A stretch of DNA of 64,000 nt from Rhizophlyctis rosea (taxonomy: Eukaryota; Chytridiomycota; Chytridiomycetes; Rhizophlyctidales; Rhizophlyctidaceae). Below the pieces are notes generated by a model. The model saw nothing but the letters and a program-made list of their open reading frames with translations. It ran no database searches and had not been told where the DNA came from. Both the position numbers and the translations under genes were made by a program. The stretch is taken from contig JADGJC010000032.1 of assembly GCA_027596075.1 (NCBI GenBank), forward strand, positions 62,001 through 126,000, in the 5' to 3' direction. Of this stretch, positions 46,034 through 55,945 are shown piece after piece; the first letter of the stretch is position 1; every line of letters starts with the position of its first letter.

Positions 46034-46150
46034 GGGGGAGCGGGATTCGAACCCCCTCGGAAACAAGGTGGAGTGTTTTGGACGTTTGACTTTCAGCTGA
46101 CCAAGTCCGGAATCGAGATTCAAACGCCTTAACCACTCAGCCTTGCATGC
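46034..46150 (-). pseudogene. tRNA-like relic (serine/leucine type)
   Basis: The minus strand carries a good A box (GGCTGAGTGGTTAAGG) and B box (GGTTCGAATCC) with a long insert. An anticodon-stem pair TTTGA/TCAAA encloses about 30 nt, as in an intron-containing class II tRNA. The T stem has a G-G mismatch, the 3' acceptor strand TCCCCCA has no partner at the 5' end (GCATGCA), and no serine or leucine anticodon fits the loop. I therefore call it a relic. Confidence 0.5.
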
Positions 46151-46974
46151 TGAGGCCGAGCAGTTGATGCGTTTGACTCATTTCTGGCCCCGAGATCATA
46201 TGAACCGCCATGGACGCAAAATCATGTCGAAATTGATTAGTCACTGGCTCGCGACGATCGCCCTATCCCTTCCCCGTCTTGCCACATCCCAGCTTGCTCC
46301 ACCGACTCCCATATGCCATTATCCACCTTTTCAAAAAATCTTACCTATCAGGCAGCTTGCACATTACCCTATCACCTCATAACACAAAATAGTACTATAC
46401 AGTCTTCACAATAATCAACTGCATTGTCCTAATCAACCCTGTTTTTCCCATATTATCCTGTGCCAAGCAAATACTTGGCAAGTAATATTGTTCTTGTAGC
46501 CATAAAAAATTGCGAAACACCATGGCGGCGCAATCAAGATTTTATGGATTCCAGCTGCAGAGTTTTCAGTTGCCATTGAAGCTGTTCATTCACCGACAAT
46601 TCCCCGCCTCCCGGCTTACAAATGACTGATCGAAACCACAGGCTTGTATATTTGCCCCCATAAACCACCAAATTCGTCAGATGCGTAAGGGACCGCACCC
46701 TTCGGACAGCCCCCGTCCCGTCCCCACCCTGACCGCATCCAAGCTAGCCACTGTTCGTACGTGCACCCATGTATGTCGCGACGGAGGGTTAAACGCATTG
46801 GACCGCTCCACCAACCTTGATATCGGTCTATTGCCACAAGATATTTGGACGCTTCTGCAGCTGGCTGCTGTTACCACCTTCTATTATTCATCTATCAAAT
46901 GTGCATTTTTTGCATTATATGTATGCATTATATATATGCATTATATATATGTCTTTACTTCATCTGTATTACCA
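46151..46974. other. Spacer between the tRNA relic and tRNA-Ser
   Basis: The sequence is AT-rich, with a TATATGCAT microsatellite at about 46919-46951 just upstream of the tRNA. No gene was recognised. Confidence 0.55.
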
Positions 46975-47056
46975 GACACGATGGCCGAGTGGTTAAGGCG
47001 TTTGACTCGAAATCAAATGGGATCTTCCCGCGCAGGTTCGAATCCTGCTCGTGTCG
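46975..47056 (+). tRNA. tRNA-Ser (anticodon CGA)
   Basis: This is an 82-nt class II tRNA without intron. The acceptor strands GACACGA and TCGTGTC pair fully with discriminator G. The D arm is GCCGAGTGGTTAAGGC, and the anticodon stem TTTGA/TCAAA encloses CTCGAAA, giving anticodon CGA. The variable arm is TGGGATCTTCCCG-like, and the T arm GCAGG-TTCGAAT-CCTGC is perfect. A and B boxes match polymerase III promoters, and no CCA is encoded. Confidence 0.95.
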
Positions 47057-47757
47057 CTATGTGGGCAAATTAGTCATTTTTGACAATTTCCGGGAAGAAA
47101 GTTTTTGCATTTTTCAGATTGCCGTGTTTTTAGGGGGTTTTGCAAATCATATGTGCACTCGATCTTTTGGCGGGCTGAAGCATCGAGAAACTAACTCTGA
47201 TGTGTTGTGTCGCGGCATTCTCTGGGCTTTTTGAAGGTTGGTGAAAGTGTTTGGTCGCCTAGCAGGCTCAAATTTTCGAAAATTAGTAGTTATCATTTCC
47301 AAACATATGGGACAATATCAACAGCATTCTCCTTGATCTTTTAGTCAAGATTGGTACCACCTGTTCCTCTCCCTCAATGGAAGTGGCTTGACGACAAAGA
47401 GCGATCGCCAAGCACTCAAAACACAAAAAGTGCACCACCAAAGCGGGAAACCTCACATCAGCCATGGAAGCAGAGGACGAACATATGAAAGGACTGTCTT
47501 GAGAACTTGATATATTCAAGGCTGATGTATCCAATTAAGCGTATACAAAAGCTCAGATGAATGATCTTGGTCATACCCATAGCGGCCAACCGACACTATC
47601 GAAACGTATGCAGGAGCCGGCTCTTGCAGACATTGAGTACTGTGAACCAAAAACAGAATTAGATACAGCGATTTCTGGGCACCGCCAGAGGAACATCGGA
47701 AAATGTGAAATATGACGAAGACTTACCAATCGCAGGGTGACACGGCAAAGGTATCGT
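47057..47757. other. Spacer between tRNA-Ser and the CBM1 esterase
   Basis: T-runs following the tRNA (47076-47083, and TTTTT at 47104) could serve as polymerase III terminators. Nothing else was recognised. Confidence 0.5.
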
Positions 47758-49140
47758 TTACAAGCACTGAGAGTACCACTGGTTGGAGGCCTTGCAGGTT
47801 GAACCACTCTGACAACAAGTCGGGCCAGTGAATCCCTGCCCGCCGCATTGTGCAAACCGAGCAGCGCAGCTGCCGGTGCTCTGGGTGGTCGTGGTGGTGG
47901 TGGTGGTCTGGGGGCTGCCGGTTTGGTCAGCAGTGACAGTCACGGTTGGTGTGACCCAGACCGTCGACGCCTCTGGAGTGACGGAGTAGGTGCAGACGCT
48001 AGGGTTGGCAGACTGGGTAGTGGTAGTGGTTGTGGTTGTGCGGGTGGTCGTGGTTGTGGTGGTCGTTGTGGTTGTGCGAGTGGTAGTGGTTGTCTGATAT
48101 GCAAGAGCAAGCGGTCAGCCAAAGCGCCAAGCATGCAAAATAAAAGATATGAGAGCAACGTACCGAACCAACGGGAATCAGGTTCAAGTTGGCAGATTCG
48201 GTGCTCCATCCGTCATTGCGAGCTCCACTGCCAGTGAACCAGGAAGCGGCAGTAGAATCGCCCTTGAGAACGTACATCAACCAGTTGGCAGCGGCAGTTC
48301 CGAATTTGCCGCCGTTGGTGTCTTGGTATGTGGCTCCGTGCCCGACGGGAAGGTTGCCCTTCCATTTGGGAAGACCCGAGTTGACGTATCTGTAGTCTCG
48401 TTCACCCTGAAGAATGGAATACCGGTCAGTTTGGATCCGTCTTTACGCCAACAATCAGGTTTGAAAACGAATCGATCGACGTAGTAACGCAGCCGTCCTC
48501 ATCACTCACGTTGTTATAAGCGATATCGGAAGAACCTCCCAAGAAGTAGAAGATTGGCACTTTGACTCCCGGCATCACATTGTTGGTCCCAGACTGATCA
48601 TACTGTCCACTGTTAAAGATACCAATAGCCTTCACACGCGAGTCCGACCGCATCTCATAAGCTTCCAACCCTCCACAACTCCACCCAGCAGCAGCAATGC
48701 GGCTCGTATCATAATGCTGGTACCCAGAACTGCCGGCCTTCTGAGAAACCCAGTTGAGGGAGTCCGTCAACCAAGAGGCTGCTGTTGTACCGCTGCCCCC
48801 TGGGCTGCCGTTGGCGATGATGACGAAACCGTAGGATGCGATATTGTGGAGGAAGTTTTGCACGGCGGTACCGTCGGCGGCACAGGCTCCTTCACCCCAG
48901 ACGAGGATGGGGAAGGAAGCGCCTGAGGGGATGGTTTGAGGTTGGTAGATTGTGTGGCGCTGGAGGGAGCTGTCGGTGAAGTAGCGGGAAGGGCGATAGG
49001 GTCCTGTAACGGAAAATGGAAAGAGTCAGGCTTGCACGGCAATATCCCGCGGTAACCGGAAGGACACACAACGTACCGGAGCCTTGAGCCCAAACGGACG
49101 TCAACGAAACCAAAACTGATGCAAGGACTTGGAACTTCAT
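47758..49140 (-). CDS. Secreted alpha/beta-hydrolase with C-terminal CBM1
   Basis: This is probably an extracellular esterase acting on plant cell-wall material. Four exons start at the ATG at 49140 (exon 1 49140-49077), with a signal peptide [18 protein letters not shown]. The catalytic domain runs from [12 protein letters not shown]: nucleophile elbow [13 protein letters not shown] (G-x-S-x-G with Ser), acid in LGGSSDIAY, and His in [11 protein letters not shown]. Then comes a linker of almost pure Thr with Arg interruptions (48000-48100), a short ordered stretch, a second Thr run, and a complete fungal CBM1 with [26 protein letters not shown] and the four Cys and three aromatic residues of cellulose binding. 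The fold resembles chlorophyllase/PHB-depolymerase-type hydrolases, and the natural substrate cannot be told. A TATA-like box is 60 bases upstream. Confidence 0.88.
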
Positions 49141-50073
49141 CTTGAATCAATGGAGAATGCTGAGACTACTTTCTGCTGGAAGCGCAGAATGGTTGAAGCT
49201 TTTATACTTTGCTGTCACGGCTCGAGTCTCGGCCGAGTGAAGATGGACCAAGTGCACCATTCATGCATGAGTGATCATCTGCTTTCCTTCACCACCAGTC
49301 CACACCCCGCCCGTTCGCGCAACACTGCGGAGACGCATTCGACGTTAAGGTTACTAGAATAGTGGGGACGGAACCACCAGTGGCGCTCGGATTCGCGGCC
49401 GAACATTTGCAGCAGCGTATTTGCAGGAAAACGCTTCTCAAGAAGGAAACGGCTGTCAGGGGCTAAAGGGAAGTGATACCCCTATTGGGAGAATATCCCT
49501 CACATGGGTGGAGAGTGTCTTTTCTAAAGACAACACCTCACTTCCTGGACAGGGCGCATGATGCCAATTTTGAAAAGCCGATCTCTTCCAAAATCGGGAG
49601 TACGACCGATGCGGTGTTTTGCACTGCGGAGCCCCTGACGCACAAACCCGCTCGGAGGTTGCCGGAGTTGCCAAAAATGGAGGGTTTTGACTTTCACGGT
49701 TGCGGCACTTGCCAATTTCGGTTAACCCTGAGCCTAAAAGATCGGTGGCAATTCATCGGCTGCTTGAACTTCCTCCCGAGTTCCACCACTTACCAGGTTC
49801 TTATTATTACGATTTGTGTCAACAAAATCACGTAATAACTAAGCAATTACGTGCTGCTCAGGTCTGTTGTGACTCGAGAGCGCGGCTTTGTTTCGCGGTC
49901 CGCGGATATTTGGGCTCGGAGCCTTCGGGCGTCGCGCTTCCTCTTTCTATAAAGAACATCATAACCTCTTCCACCTCACCATAAAACTTTTTCAGAAGCA
50001 ATCATCTGAGACCTGGCATCCACCTCTGCAAATTCAAATTCAGCATCACAAAAAGAGAATCTTGGCCCAACTC
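49141..50073. other. Divergent spacer, CBM1 esterase / dehydrogenase relic
   Basis: It contains the esterase TATA box and, near 49917-49935, a GC-rich segment with a GGCTC-G-GAGCC hairpin. A TATAAAG at about 49948 may have served the dehydrogenase. No other gene was recognised. Confidence 0.45.
49200..49206 (-). promoter_or_regulatory. TATA box of the CBM1 esterase
   Basis: TATAAAA on the sense strand sits 60-66 bases upstream of the start codon, in a GTATAAAAGC context. This is the clearest TATA box of the window. Confidence 0.6.
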
Positions 50074-51270
50074 ATGAAAGTCCTTATGGCGAAGGAAGCC
50101 GGTCCCCTCGCTGAAGTCTTCTGCATTGACTCGGTTCCTCGGCCCGTGCCAAAGAAAGACCAAGTCCTGATCCGTGTACGATCTGCTGCCATCAAGTACA
50201 GTATTCTCATAAAATATTAGATGTCATAATCATCGCGATGTCTCCAGTGCCGATAATCATTCTCTTATGTTTAGCCCCGCTGACTGGAAGCGCATCGTCC
50301 ATGGCGCATTGTTCGACATTGCTGGTTGGCCTTTATGAGTCGGCATTGATGTTAGCGGTGTTGTGGAGGAGCTTGGAGAAAGGGTGACAGAGTTCAATGT
50401 GGAGACGATTATGGGCTAGAGTTGCAGAGGGTCGTGGTGGGTTTGCGGAGTATGCTGTTGCGGATGTAATGGCTGCTATCAAGGTTTGCGTTTGGCTTCT
50501 GTCACAGCGGATCTCCGTCTTTGTTATCGATGTATTACATACTCTGGCCCTTAATCACTCCAGAAACCGAGCAAATTGACATTCGACCAGGCTGCTACTC
50601 TGCCCGTTGCCCTTCCCACTGCGATACTGGCTTTGTTTGCTGAGCAGGGTTTGGGATTGAAGCGGTAAGCCGGTGAGCACGCCGAGGAATGGGTTTCAAT
50701 CAATGGAGGTGCCTCTTCAGTTGGTGCCTATGCTGCGCAATTAGCCGCCAGGGCTGTTTACAAGGTCATCACCACCGCATCTACCAAGAACGAGCAGGTA
50801 TGAGTGCCTCATGATTCGACCGATAATGGCGCCGTGACAGCGTTGTTTTGACTACGTGCGTACCTAACTACCCCCTCCCATCCAGCAAGCACTTGCAACC
50901 ATCCGCACCATCACAAACAATTCCCTCTCGCACGCCATTGACATCGTAGGCCAAGATTCTTCCAAGCTCGCTGCCAAAGCCCTTGAAGGCACTTCCAATG
51001 CTACTACACTCATCCTAAGTACTTGCTCACTTGGGTGCATTGGACACATCAGCCAATGTAACGGTCCGATCAGTGGGCATCACGACTCCTGATTTGCAGA
51101 TTCTTGCCAAGAAGCTTATAGAGGAGGATGTTATGCCTGCATTTGCAAGTGGGGAGTTCAACATTAATAAGGTCATGCATTTGGAAGGAGGTTTGGAGGC
51201 GTTGGAGGAAGGGTTGCGGTTGTCGCACGAGGGTAAAGTCAGTGCTGTGAAGTTGGTTGTGAACCCCTAG
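50074..51270 (+). pseudogene. Broken medium-chain dehydrogenase/quinone oxidoreductase
   Basis: Protein-like segments of a zinc-type or quinone-reductase MDR enzyme follow in order but not in one frame. The ATG at 50074 starts KVLMAKEAGPLAEV; after an intron PADWKRIVHGALFDIAGWPL runs into a TGA at 50336-50338 and then VGIDVSGVVEELGERVTEF. Around 50400-50440 two shifts are needed to reach GRGGFAEYAVAD. TFDQAATLPVALPTAILALF is followed by a TAA-containing GTAAGC at about 50668 and then by the nucleotide-binding loop SINGGASSVGAYAAQLA. The C-terminal part (GGLEALEEGLRLSHEGKVSAVKLVV, ending at 51270) is again in a clean frame. At least one stop and two frameshifts make a working product unlikely. 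Similar fungal genes encode enoyl reductase-like or toxin-efflux-cluster enzymes; no such cluster is visible here. Confidence 0.75.
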
Positions 51271-51591
51271 ATTCGGATGACAATGTGCAGCTTGAAGGGC
51301 AAAGCAATCGTTGCGATTTATGTACCAGTGTGTAGTTATATTTCAAATGTTCTTATATAAGACACGATATTGCAATGCAAGCAACCGTTTGCCATCCATG
51401 TCCGCCTACCCAACTCACTGTTCCGCATACCGATGTCTGTGCCGCCCTATGTAATTGCCAATACCCGACGTCCGTTGATGAGCTACCAATGTCCGATCGT
51501 CCCAATCCGAAGTTAATCTGCCAAACGTGGTTTCCCGATCAGCGATGCCCAACGTCCGCCTGCCGCGATCGCCCTGCCGCTGCACCGCCCA
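51271..51591. other. Short convergent spacer
   Basis: The two 3' ends are separated by about 320 bases. C-rich repeats of CCAACGTCCG type occur around 51460-51560. Nothing else is visible. Confidence 0.5.
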
Positions 51592-53091
51592 TCATGCCCC
51601 AACCGGTCTTCTCAGTGCCAGTGGGTTGTCCCTCGCCCTCTCAAAATACTCTTCCCAATGCTCCTCATTATCCTCATCCAAATCAACCCACATATTGTCT
51701 CGCCGCCTTAGATACAATTCTGCAATGCCAGTTTGGGCTCGTATATAGGCTAGGTCCTCCCGGTATACATCCCCTCCCGTTGTGAGTTGTACCTCTACAA
51801 GGCTAGGCATCTCCCGAAGCGCCAATGCTACTAGGTCCGCATCCCAATCCGACACGCCCACAGACAAGACTTTCAATTTCGATTTGATATTCTTCAGAAA
51901 TCTTCTCAGGTCCTCCAAATCTATCCAATGGACGTCGGGGCGGCTCAGCATATCATATTCATGAGCAAAAGTGGTGATGTTTGGGTATAGTTGCAGGAGG
52001 GATTCGATGCGATCAAGGCAAAGGTCGAAGCGTCCATGCGCGTTGTAGGAGCCGATGGATGTCAGGTTGGAGAGGATATGAGGTGGAAGGGTGTCGAGGT
52101 GATACATGCCGTCACTGATCCAGTTGATTTCGCGCAAGGATGGAAGCGGTGGGAAGTCGGAAAGTGGATACTGTCCTGCCCCCAAGCATAGAGAACTGTC
52201 TTGGCCAAGGTCGAGGAAGTACAGGTTTGGTGCTGCTGTTGAAATGTCGTCAAGGATCACATTGCGGGTGATGGTGATTTTCCGCAACTTTCGATGGATG
52301 GTATCAAAGGATAGATGGCTAAAAGGGCATTCGGTGGTAGGTATATAATCTATATCCACCTCTTCTAGAGGAGCATGCTTCAATGTATGGAGCAGTTGTT
52401 GGAGGCGAGGGATGACCTTTTGCTGATCTCCTTCTGCAGTAATGGAAAGGAATTTCAAACGGAGGGGTTTGGGTGCCTGCATGAAGGCGTCCACAATACA
52501 GTTCAGTGTTTCCTCGGTTTCCTCCTGTGTCCCACACTGTAGGGAGGTCAGGTCAACGTTCTGAAGTTTGGAGACGTCGACATTCCGGAGGACAAGCTGA
52601 AATACGGATAATGGCGCCGTTCGACCCTGAGTGAGGTCCAGAGTCCTGAGGCACGCCACACGCAACGGGTCTTGGAGAAAGACGGTGTATCCCTGCAGCA
52701 ACTCTTCGTCTGAGGCGTACATGTTTCTTATATGAAAAGAGTCGCCGGCATGGCTTTTGAACGCCGCCAATCGCCAGCTTCGACAAACTTGCGCCAAAAT
52801 GAATAAGTTGTGACAGCGAGGACCCTTCTCGGGAGGGATATGAGGAAGAATGTTGTTTGGCTTCTCTGAATCGTACTCATAGTACTCATCCCCGTAGTCT
52901 TCTATCTCTATGTGGGAGAACAGTTCTAACAAAAGACCGAGCGACAGAATCGGGATGTTCAACTTCCTGCCGGGTCGTCTTAGAACAACATTCCCGTCTG
53001 GTTGAAGAAGTACGGACTGTGGGGGTATCTCTACGATAAGGCTATTCTGAACTAGCTTTCTCCGCTTGCCCGATCCTGTAGTGTTCTTCAT
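51592..53091 (-). CDS. F-box/LRR-like protein
   Basis: This intact single-exon gene encodes 499 residues from the ATG at 53091. After a basic N-terminus (SGKRRKLVQN) comes IPILSLGLLLELFSHIEIED, then, after an acidic insertion, LFILAQVCRSWRLAAF. Together these are the two halves of an F-box with an insert, the same architecture as in the pseudogene at 42487-44137. Leucine-rich repeats of irregular spacing fill the rest: LRTLDLTQGRTAPLSVFQL, LQNVDLTSLQ, LRFLKNIKSKLKVLSVGVSD and LVEVQLTTGG. The likely role is an SCF substrate adaptor; the target is unknown. The intact frame contrasts with the decayed relative, making this the better candidate for a working copy of the family. Confidence 0.7.
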   Translation of the reverse strand: MKNTTGSGKRRKLVQNSLIVEIPPQSVLLQPDGNVVLRRPGRKLNIPILSLGLLLELFSHIEIEDYGDEYYEYDSEKPNNILPHIPPEKGPRCHNLFILAQVCRSWRLAAFKSHAGDSFHIRNMYASDEELLQGYTVFLQDPLRVACLRTLDLTQGRTAPLSVFQLVLRNVDVSKLQNVDLTSLQCGTQEETEETLNCIVDAFMQAPKPLRLKFLSITAEGDQQKVIPRLQQLLHTLKHAPLEEVDIDYIPTTECPFSHLSFDTIHRKLRKITITRNVILDDISTAAPNLYFLDLGQDSSLCLGAGQYPLSDFPPLPSLREINWISDGMYHLDTLPPHILSNLTSIGSYNAHGRFDLCLDRIESLLQLYPNITTFAHEYDMLSRPDVHWIDLEDLRRFLKNIKSKLKVLSVGVSDWDADLVALALREMPSLVEVQLTTGGDVYREDLAYIRAQTGIAELYLRRRDNMWVDLDEDNEEHWEEYFERARDNPLALRRPVGA

Positions 53092-53561
53092 TGTGGTTTA
53101 CTGGGACGGAGTGAGTTGGACTGACAATGAGATGAGTGTGGGAAATGCACCGCACAGTGCTGAGCAGCCGCAACAGTGGTGCAACAGTCTAATACTAATA
53201 TCTATTATCTATTGCTTAAGGCCCACGTGACGCACAATCTACCGGAGAAATCGGAAAACGTTCCAAATGTGACTGTGCCAACTAATTCCGTCTCTGTGCA
53301 ATCAGCAGCGTGACTGTACAACAGTGGCTGGGTGACTGTCTTACCTGATGCCTTTGGATTGTTTTCCGATTTCTCCGGTAAGATGATCGTGGGATGATGA
53401 TGTGACCGTGGGTCAGTGACTGAATGTCCAACGCACATGTTGCAACTTATCTCCCTTCCCTCATTCCATCACCCACGATGATGAGATCTATGAACGTTTC
53501 TTTACATAGTGAGTAGAGCAAGTTCAAACGTGGCACCGTTGGAAATCTTCTACAGCAAGCC
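53092..53561. promoter_or_regulatory. Divergent spacer containing a 20-bp perfect inverted repeat
   Basis: It lies between the starts of the F-box/LRR gene (left) and the 629-residue gene (right). Inverted-repeat arms at 53240-53259 and 53361-53380 enclose three GTGACTGT words (details under the repeat entry). Confidence 0.55.
53240..53380. repeat. 20-bp perfect inverted repeat with a ~100-bp loop
   Basis: The left arm (53240-53259) begins TACCGGAGAAATCGG and its exact reverse complement occupies 53361-53380. Similarity continues inward for several bases (TCCAAA at 53262-53267 against TTTGGA at 53354-53359). The loop carries GTGACTGT three times. Confidence 0.9.
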
Positions 53562-55451
53562 ATGACGGCCAACAGCTCGATTTTGTCCAACGCCGACACA
53601 ACGTTTCTCCTTCTCAAAACCCTCCCTACCGTTCGTCAAACATTACAGCTCGCCAACACCTGCAGACTCATCCGCCAAACCTTCTTACAATGCTGCTTTC
53701 CCCCAGCAGCAGGTTTGGACAACATGCACCACCCTCTGCTGGATGCCCAAGGTCGCCCTAACAAAGACCGCGTCCTCGCGTTCATAACCAGAACAAACCC
53801 TTTCATCGTCGCGCAGCTGCTCCTGCAGCACCCCGTGCTCTTTCAACACAGAGACTTCACGGACCTTCCAGTATGGAAGCAAGTACTTGCCGCAATTTGC
53901 GCCAGATGTATATTACTTGAGACTGTGCCGGATCTCGCCTCAAGAGCCACCCTACCCTGTCCAGACTTGCCGTGGCCGGCTATATGGAAAGGTCTTGAAC
54001 CTATCGTTGGGTATGCTCTTATTCAACCCATCCGCCTCTACTTGAGAGAAAGCATAGAGAATCCAGAGCTGAGGAGCTACAAAACCGTGTATCAAGAATC
54101 ATCGTTGGTGGAAGCTGCCATACGGCGGGACTCCTACACGCCGGATGCAGATCTCATGGAAGGCATATATGCCTACATCCGCCTCCCAAAGTCGGATGGA
54201 TACTACCAACTAGATCATGTGGTATCCACAATATCTGATTCCTTCCTTTGGGATTGTGACAATAAGTGGTGGCCCGAGTATAGAGAACACGCCAGAGTTC
54301 GGTTGGCTCACCGTCCAGCTCCAATCGTAACCCCCAACGGCCACACAATACAACCACGTCCGGCATACAGCCTCACGTACAAGAAATACATCCAGGGTCC
54401 CTTTCACAACCTCAATAATCAACAGTTCTTGACACCAGTAAATTCAACAACACCACGATCTATCCATCCTGATGTCCGCCTAAATCGACCCAACATCCTC
54501 CGCCTCTTCCAAACCCTCCGCTCCTCCGGCCAGCTCACGGACGACCCAGAACACAACGACAAACATTCCACCCTCAAAACTATCTATGCAGAAATCCTCA
54601 CATATGCCATCCACTCAATTGACCTCACCATCGTCCATCTCCTCCACCAAACACCTCTCCTCAGGAAACCCACCATCCCACCAGGCCTCCCAACAGGTTC
54701 CGCCCTCTCCCCTCTGCTTGACTCCAACACCTGGACCTCAGACGAAAAAGCCTCCTGGGCCATAATCCTCCTCGACCACAACATGCTCCTCAAGGACATC
54801 GCAGAATGGGGAGAATATGACACCGACAACACCATCTGGACATGCAACTACACCCCCTCCGACCTCCTCTCAATCCACACCCTCCTCAAACCCCACAACC
54901 GCACCTTCCTCGCTTCCTCCCCCGACATCCATGCAATCTGCCGCCTAGGCCCCGCATCTCACGCAATATACACAACCGTAACCAGATACCTCCGACTTGC
55001 CTACCCGCTCTGGACGCTCAAAGACTTCCTCACAATCCTGGACCCAAACACATGGACACGCGGCCTGCTTCACGTCGGTGTTGATTGGCCGAAGAAGTAT
55101 CCGTTGGAATATCTTCAAGCCGTCTTACAATTAGATTGTTGGAGCGACATTCCGGCAGAAGGGTGGAGGGAAGTATTAGCGTTATTCAAAGATGAGGGCC
55201 CGTGGACGTGGGATATGGATGCTAAGGCGGTGGTGGAATGTGCTATGGAGTTGGTGGGTGAGGGGAGGTCGTTGAGTGGCGTGAATTTGGTACAGCTTAG
55301 TCAGTCGGTGAAGGTTGGTGGGGATGATGATTTTATGTTGGAGGATGGGGCTGGGGAGGGGGATTTTGAGGATGATTTTGATGTGGGTATGGAGGAGGAA
55401 GATGATGGGGACGAGGAGTCGGATGAATATGCATCTGATGGGTCGCATTGA
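53562..55451 (+). CDS. Large hypothetical protein with acidic C-terminus
   Basis: This single-exon gene encodes 629 residues from the ATG at 53562. I do not recognise a domain. The N-terminus (FLLLKTLPTVRQTLQLANTC, then RLIRQTFLQC) has the helix pattern of an F-box-like or HEAT-like start. The body is mostly helical with many Trp and Pro, for example LPWPAIWKGLEPIVGYALI and YLRLAYPLWTLKDFLTIL. The last ~50 residues are very acidic (GDFEDDFDVGMEEEDDGDEE). There is no signal peptide or membrane segment. Like many genes here, the sense strand is C-rich in the middle and turns G-rich toward the end. Length, lack of introns and position beside F-box genes suggest a lineage-expanded fungal family, but that is inference. 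The frame is fully intact. Confidence 0.65.
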   Translation: MTANSSILSNADTTFLLLKTLPTVRQTLQLANTCRLIRQTFLQCCFPPAAGLDNMHHPLLDAQGRPNKDRVLAFITRTNPFIVAQLLLQHPVLFQHRDFTDLPVWKQVLAAICARCILLETVPDLASRATLPCPDLPWPAIWKGLEPIVGYALIQPIRLYLRESIENPELRSYKTVYQESSLVEAAIRRDSYTPDADLMEGIYAYIRLPKSDGYYQLDHVVSTISDSFLWDCDNKWWPEYREHARVRLAHRPAPIVTPNGHTIQPRPAYSLTYKKYIQGPFHNLNNQQFLTPVNSTTPRSIHPDVRLNRPNILRLFQTLRSSGQLTDDPEHNDKHSTLKTIYAEILTYAIHSIDLTIVHLLHQTPLLRKPTIPPGLPTGSALSPLLDSNTWTSDEKASWAIILLDHNMLLKDIAEWGEYDTDNTIWTCNYTPSDLLSIHTLLKPHNRTFLASSPDIHAICRLGPASHAIYTTVTRYLRLAYPLWTLKDFLTILDPNTWTRGLLHVGVDWPKKYPLEYLQAVLQLDCWSDIPAEGWREVLALFKDEGPWTWDMDAKAVVECAMELVGEGRSLSGVNLVQLSQSVKVGGDDDFMLEDGAGEGDFEDDFDVGMEEEDDGDEESDEYASDGSH

Positions 55452-55945
55452 GGCTGAGAAGCCGCTGGTGGGGGGAAATGATAGGAAATTAAAAGTTAGT
55501 TTCGAGTATCGTGAGTCGGTAGGCCTCAAGAGCTCATCCACAACATACGAGAATATCCATCTTCCGTGATTCCGGATCTTGAAATGATGTGCAATATCGG
55601 CGTTTGTGAAAAGAACGTACAAAAGATATCGTCAACCATCGAAATAACAACCAGCAGCTTTGATGGCAATTTCAAACAGGAAAACAAAAAGGACAAAAAG
55701 AGATGGAAGAAACAGACAAGAGAGAATGATTTTATACATCGAAGCAGTTCACCAGCACCCAAACATCATTAGTACAACCTCCCAAACTCCCTCCCAAACA
55801 CCGTCATTATCTACACATGAAAAATGTGACGGGATTCGATACCCATCTATAGGCAGAACGAAACATTAAGTAAAATAAAAGAAGAAACAGCAACCTCTAC
55901 GAAACCCACAGCCATCCAACCCAAAAGTCAAACGACGTTGACCCT
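55452..55945. other. Convergent spacer before Nramp
   Basis: It is A-rich (55660-55740 and 55860-55900), consistent with 3' UTRs. No gene was recognised. Confidence 0.55.
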
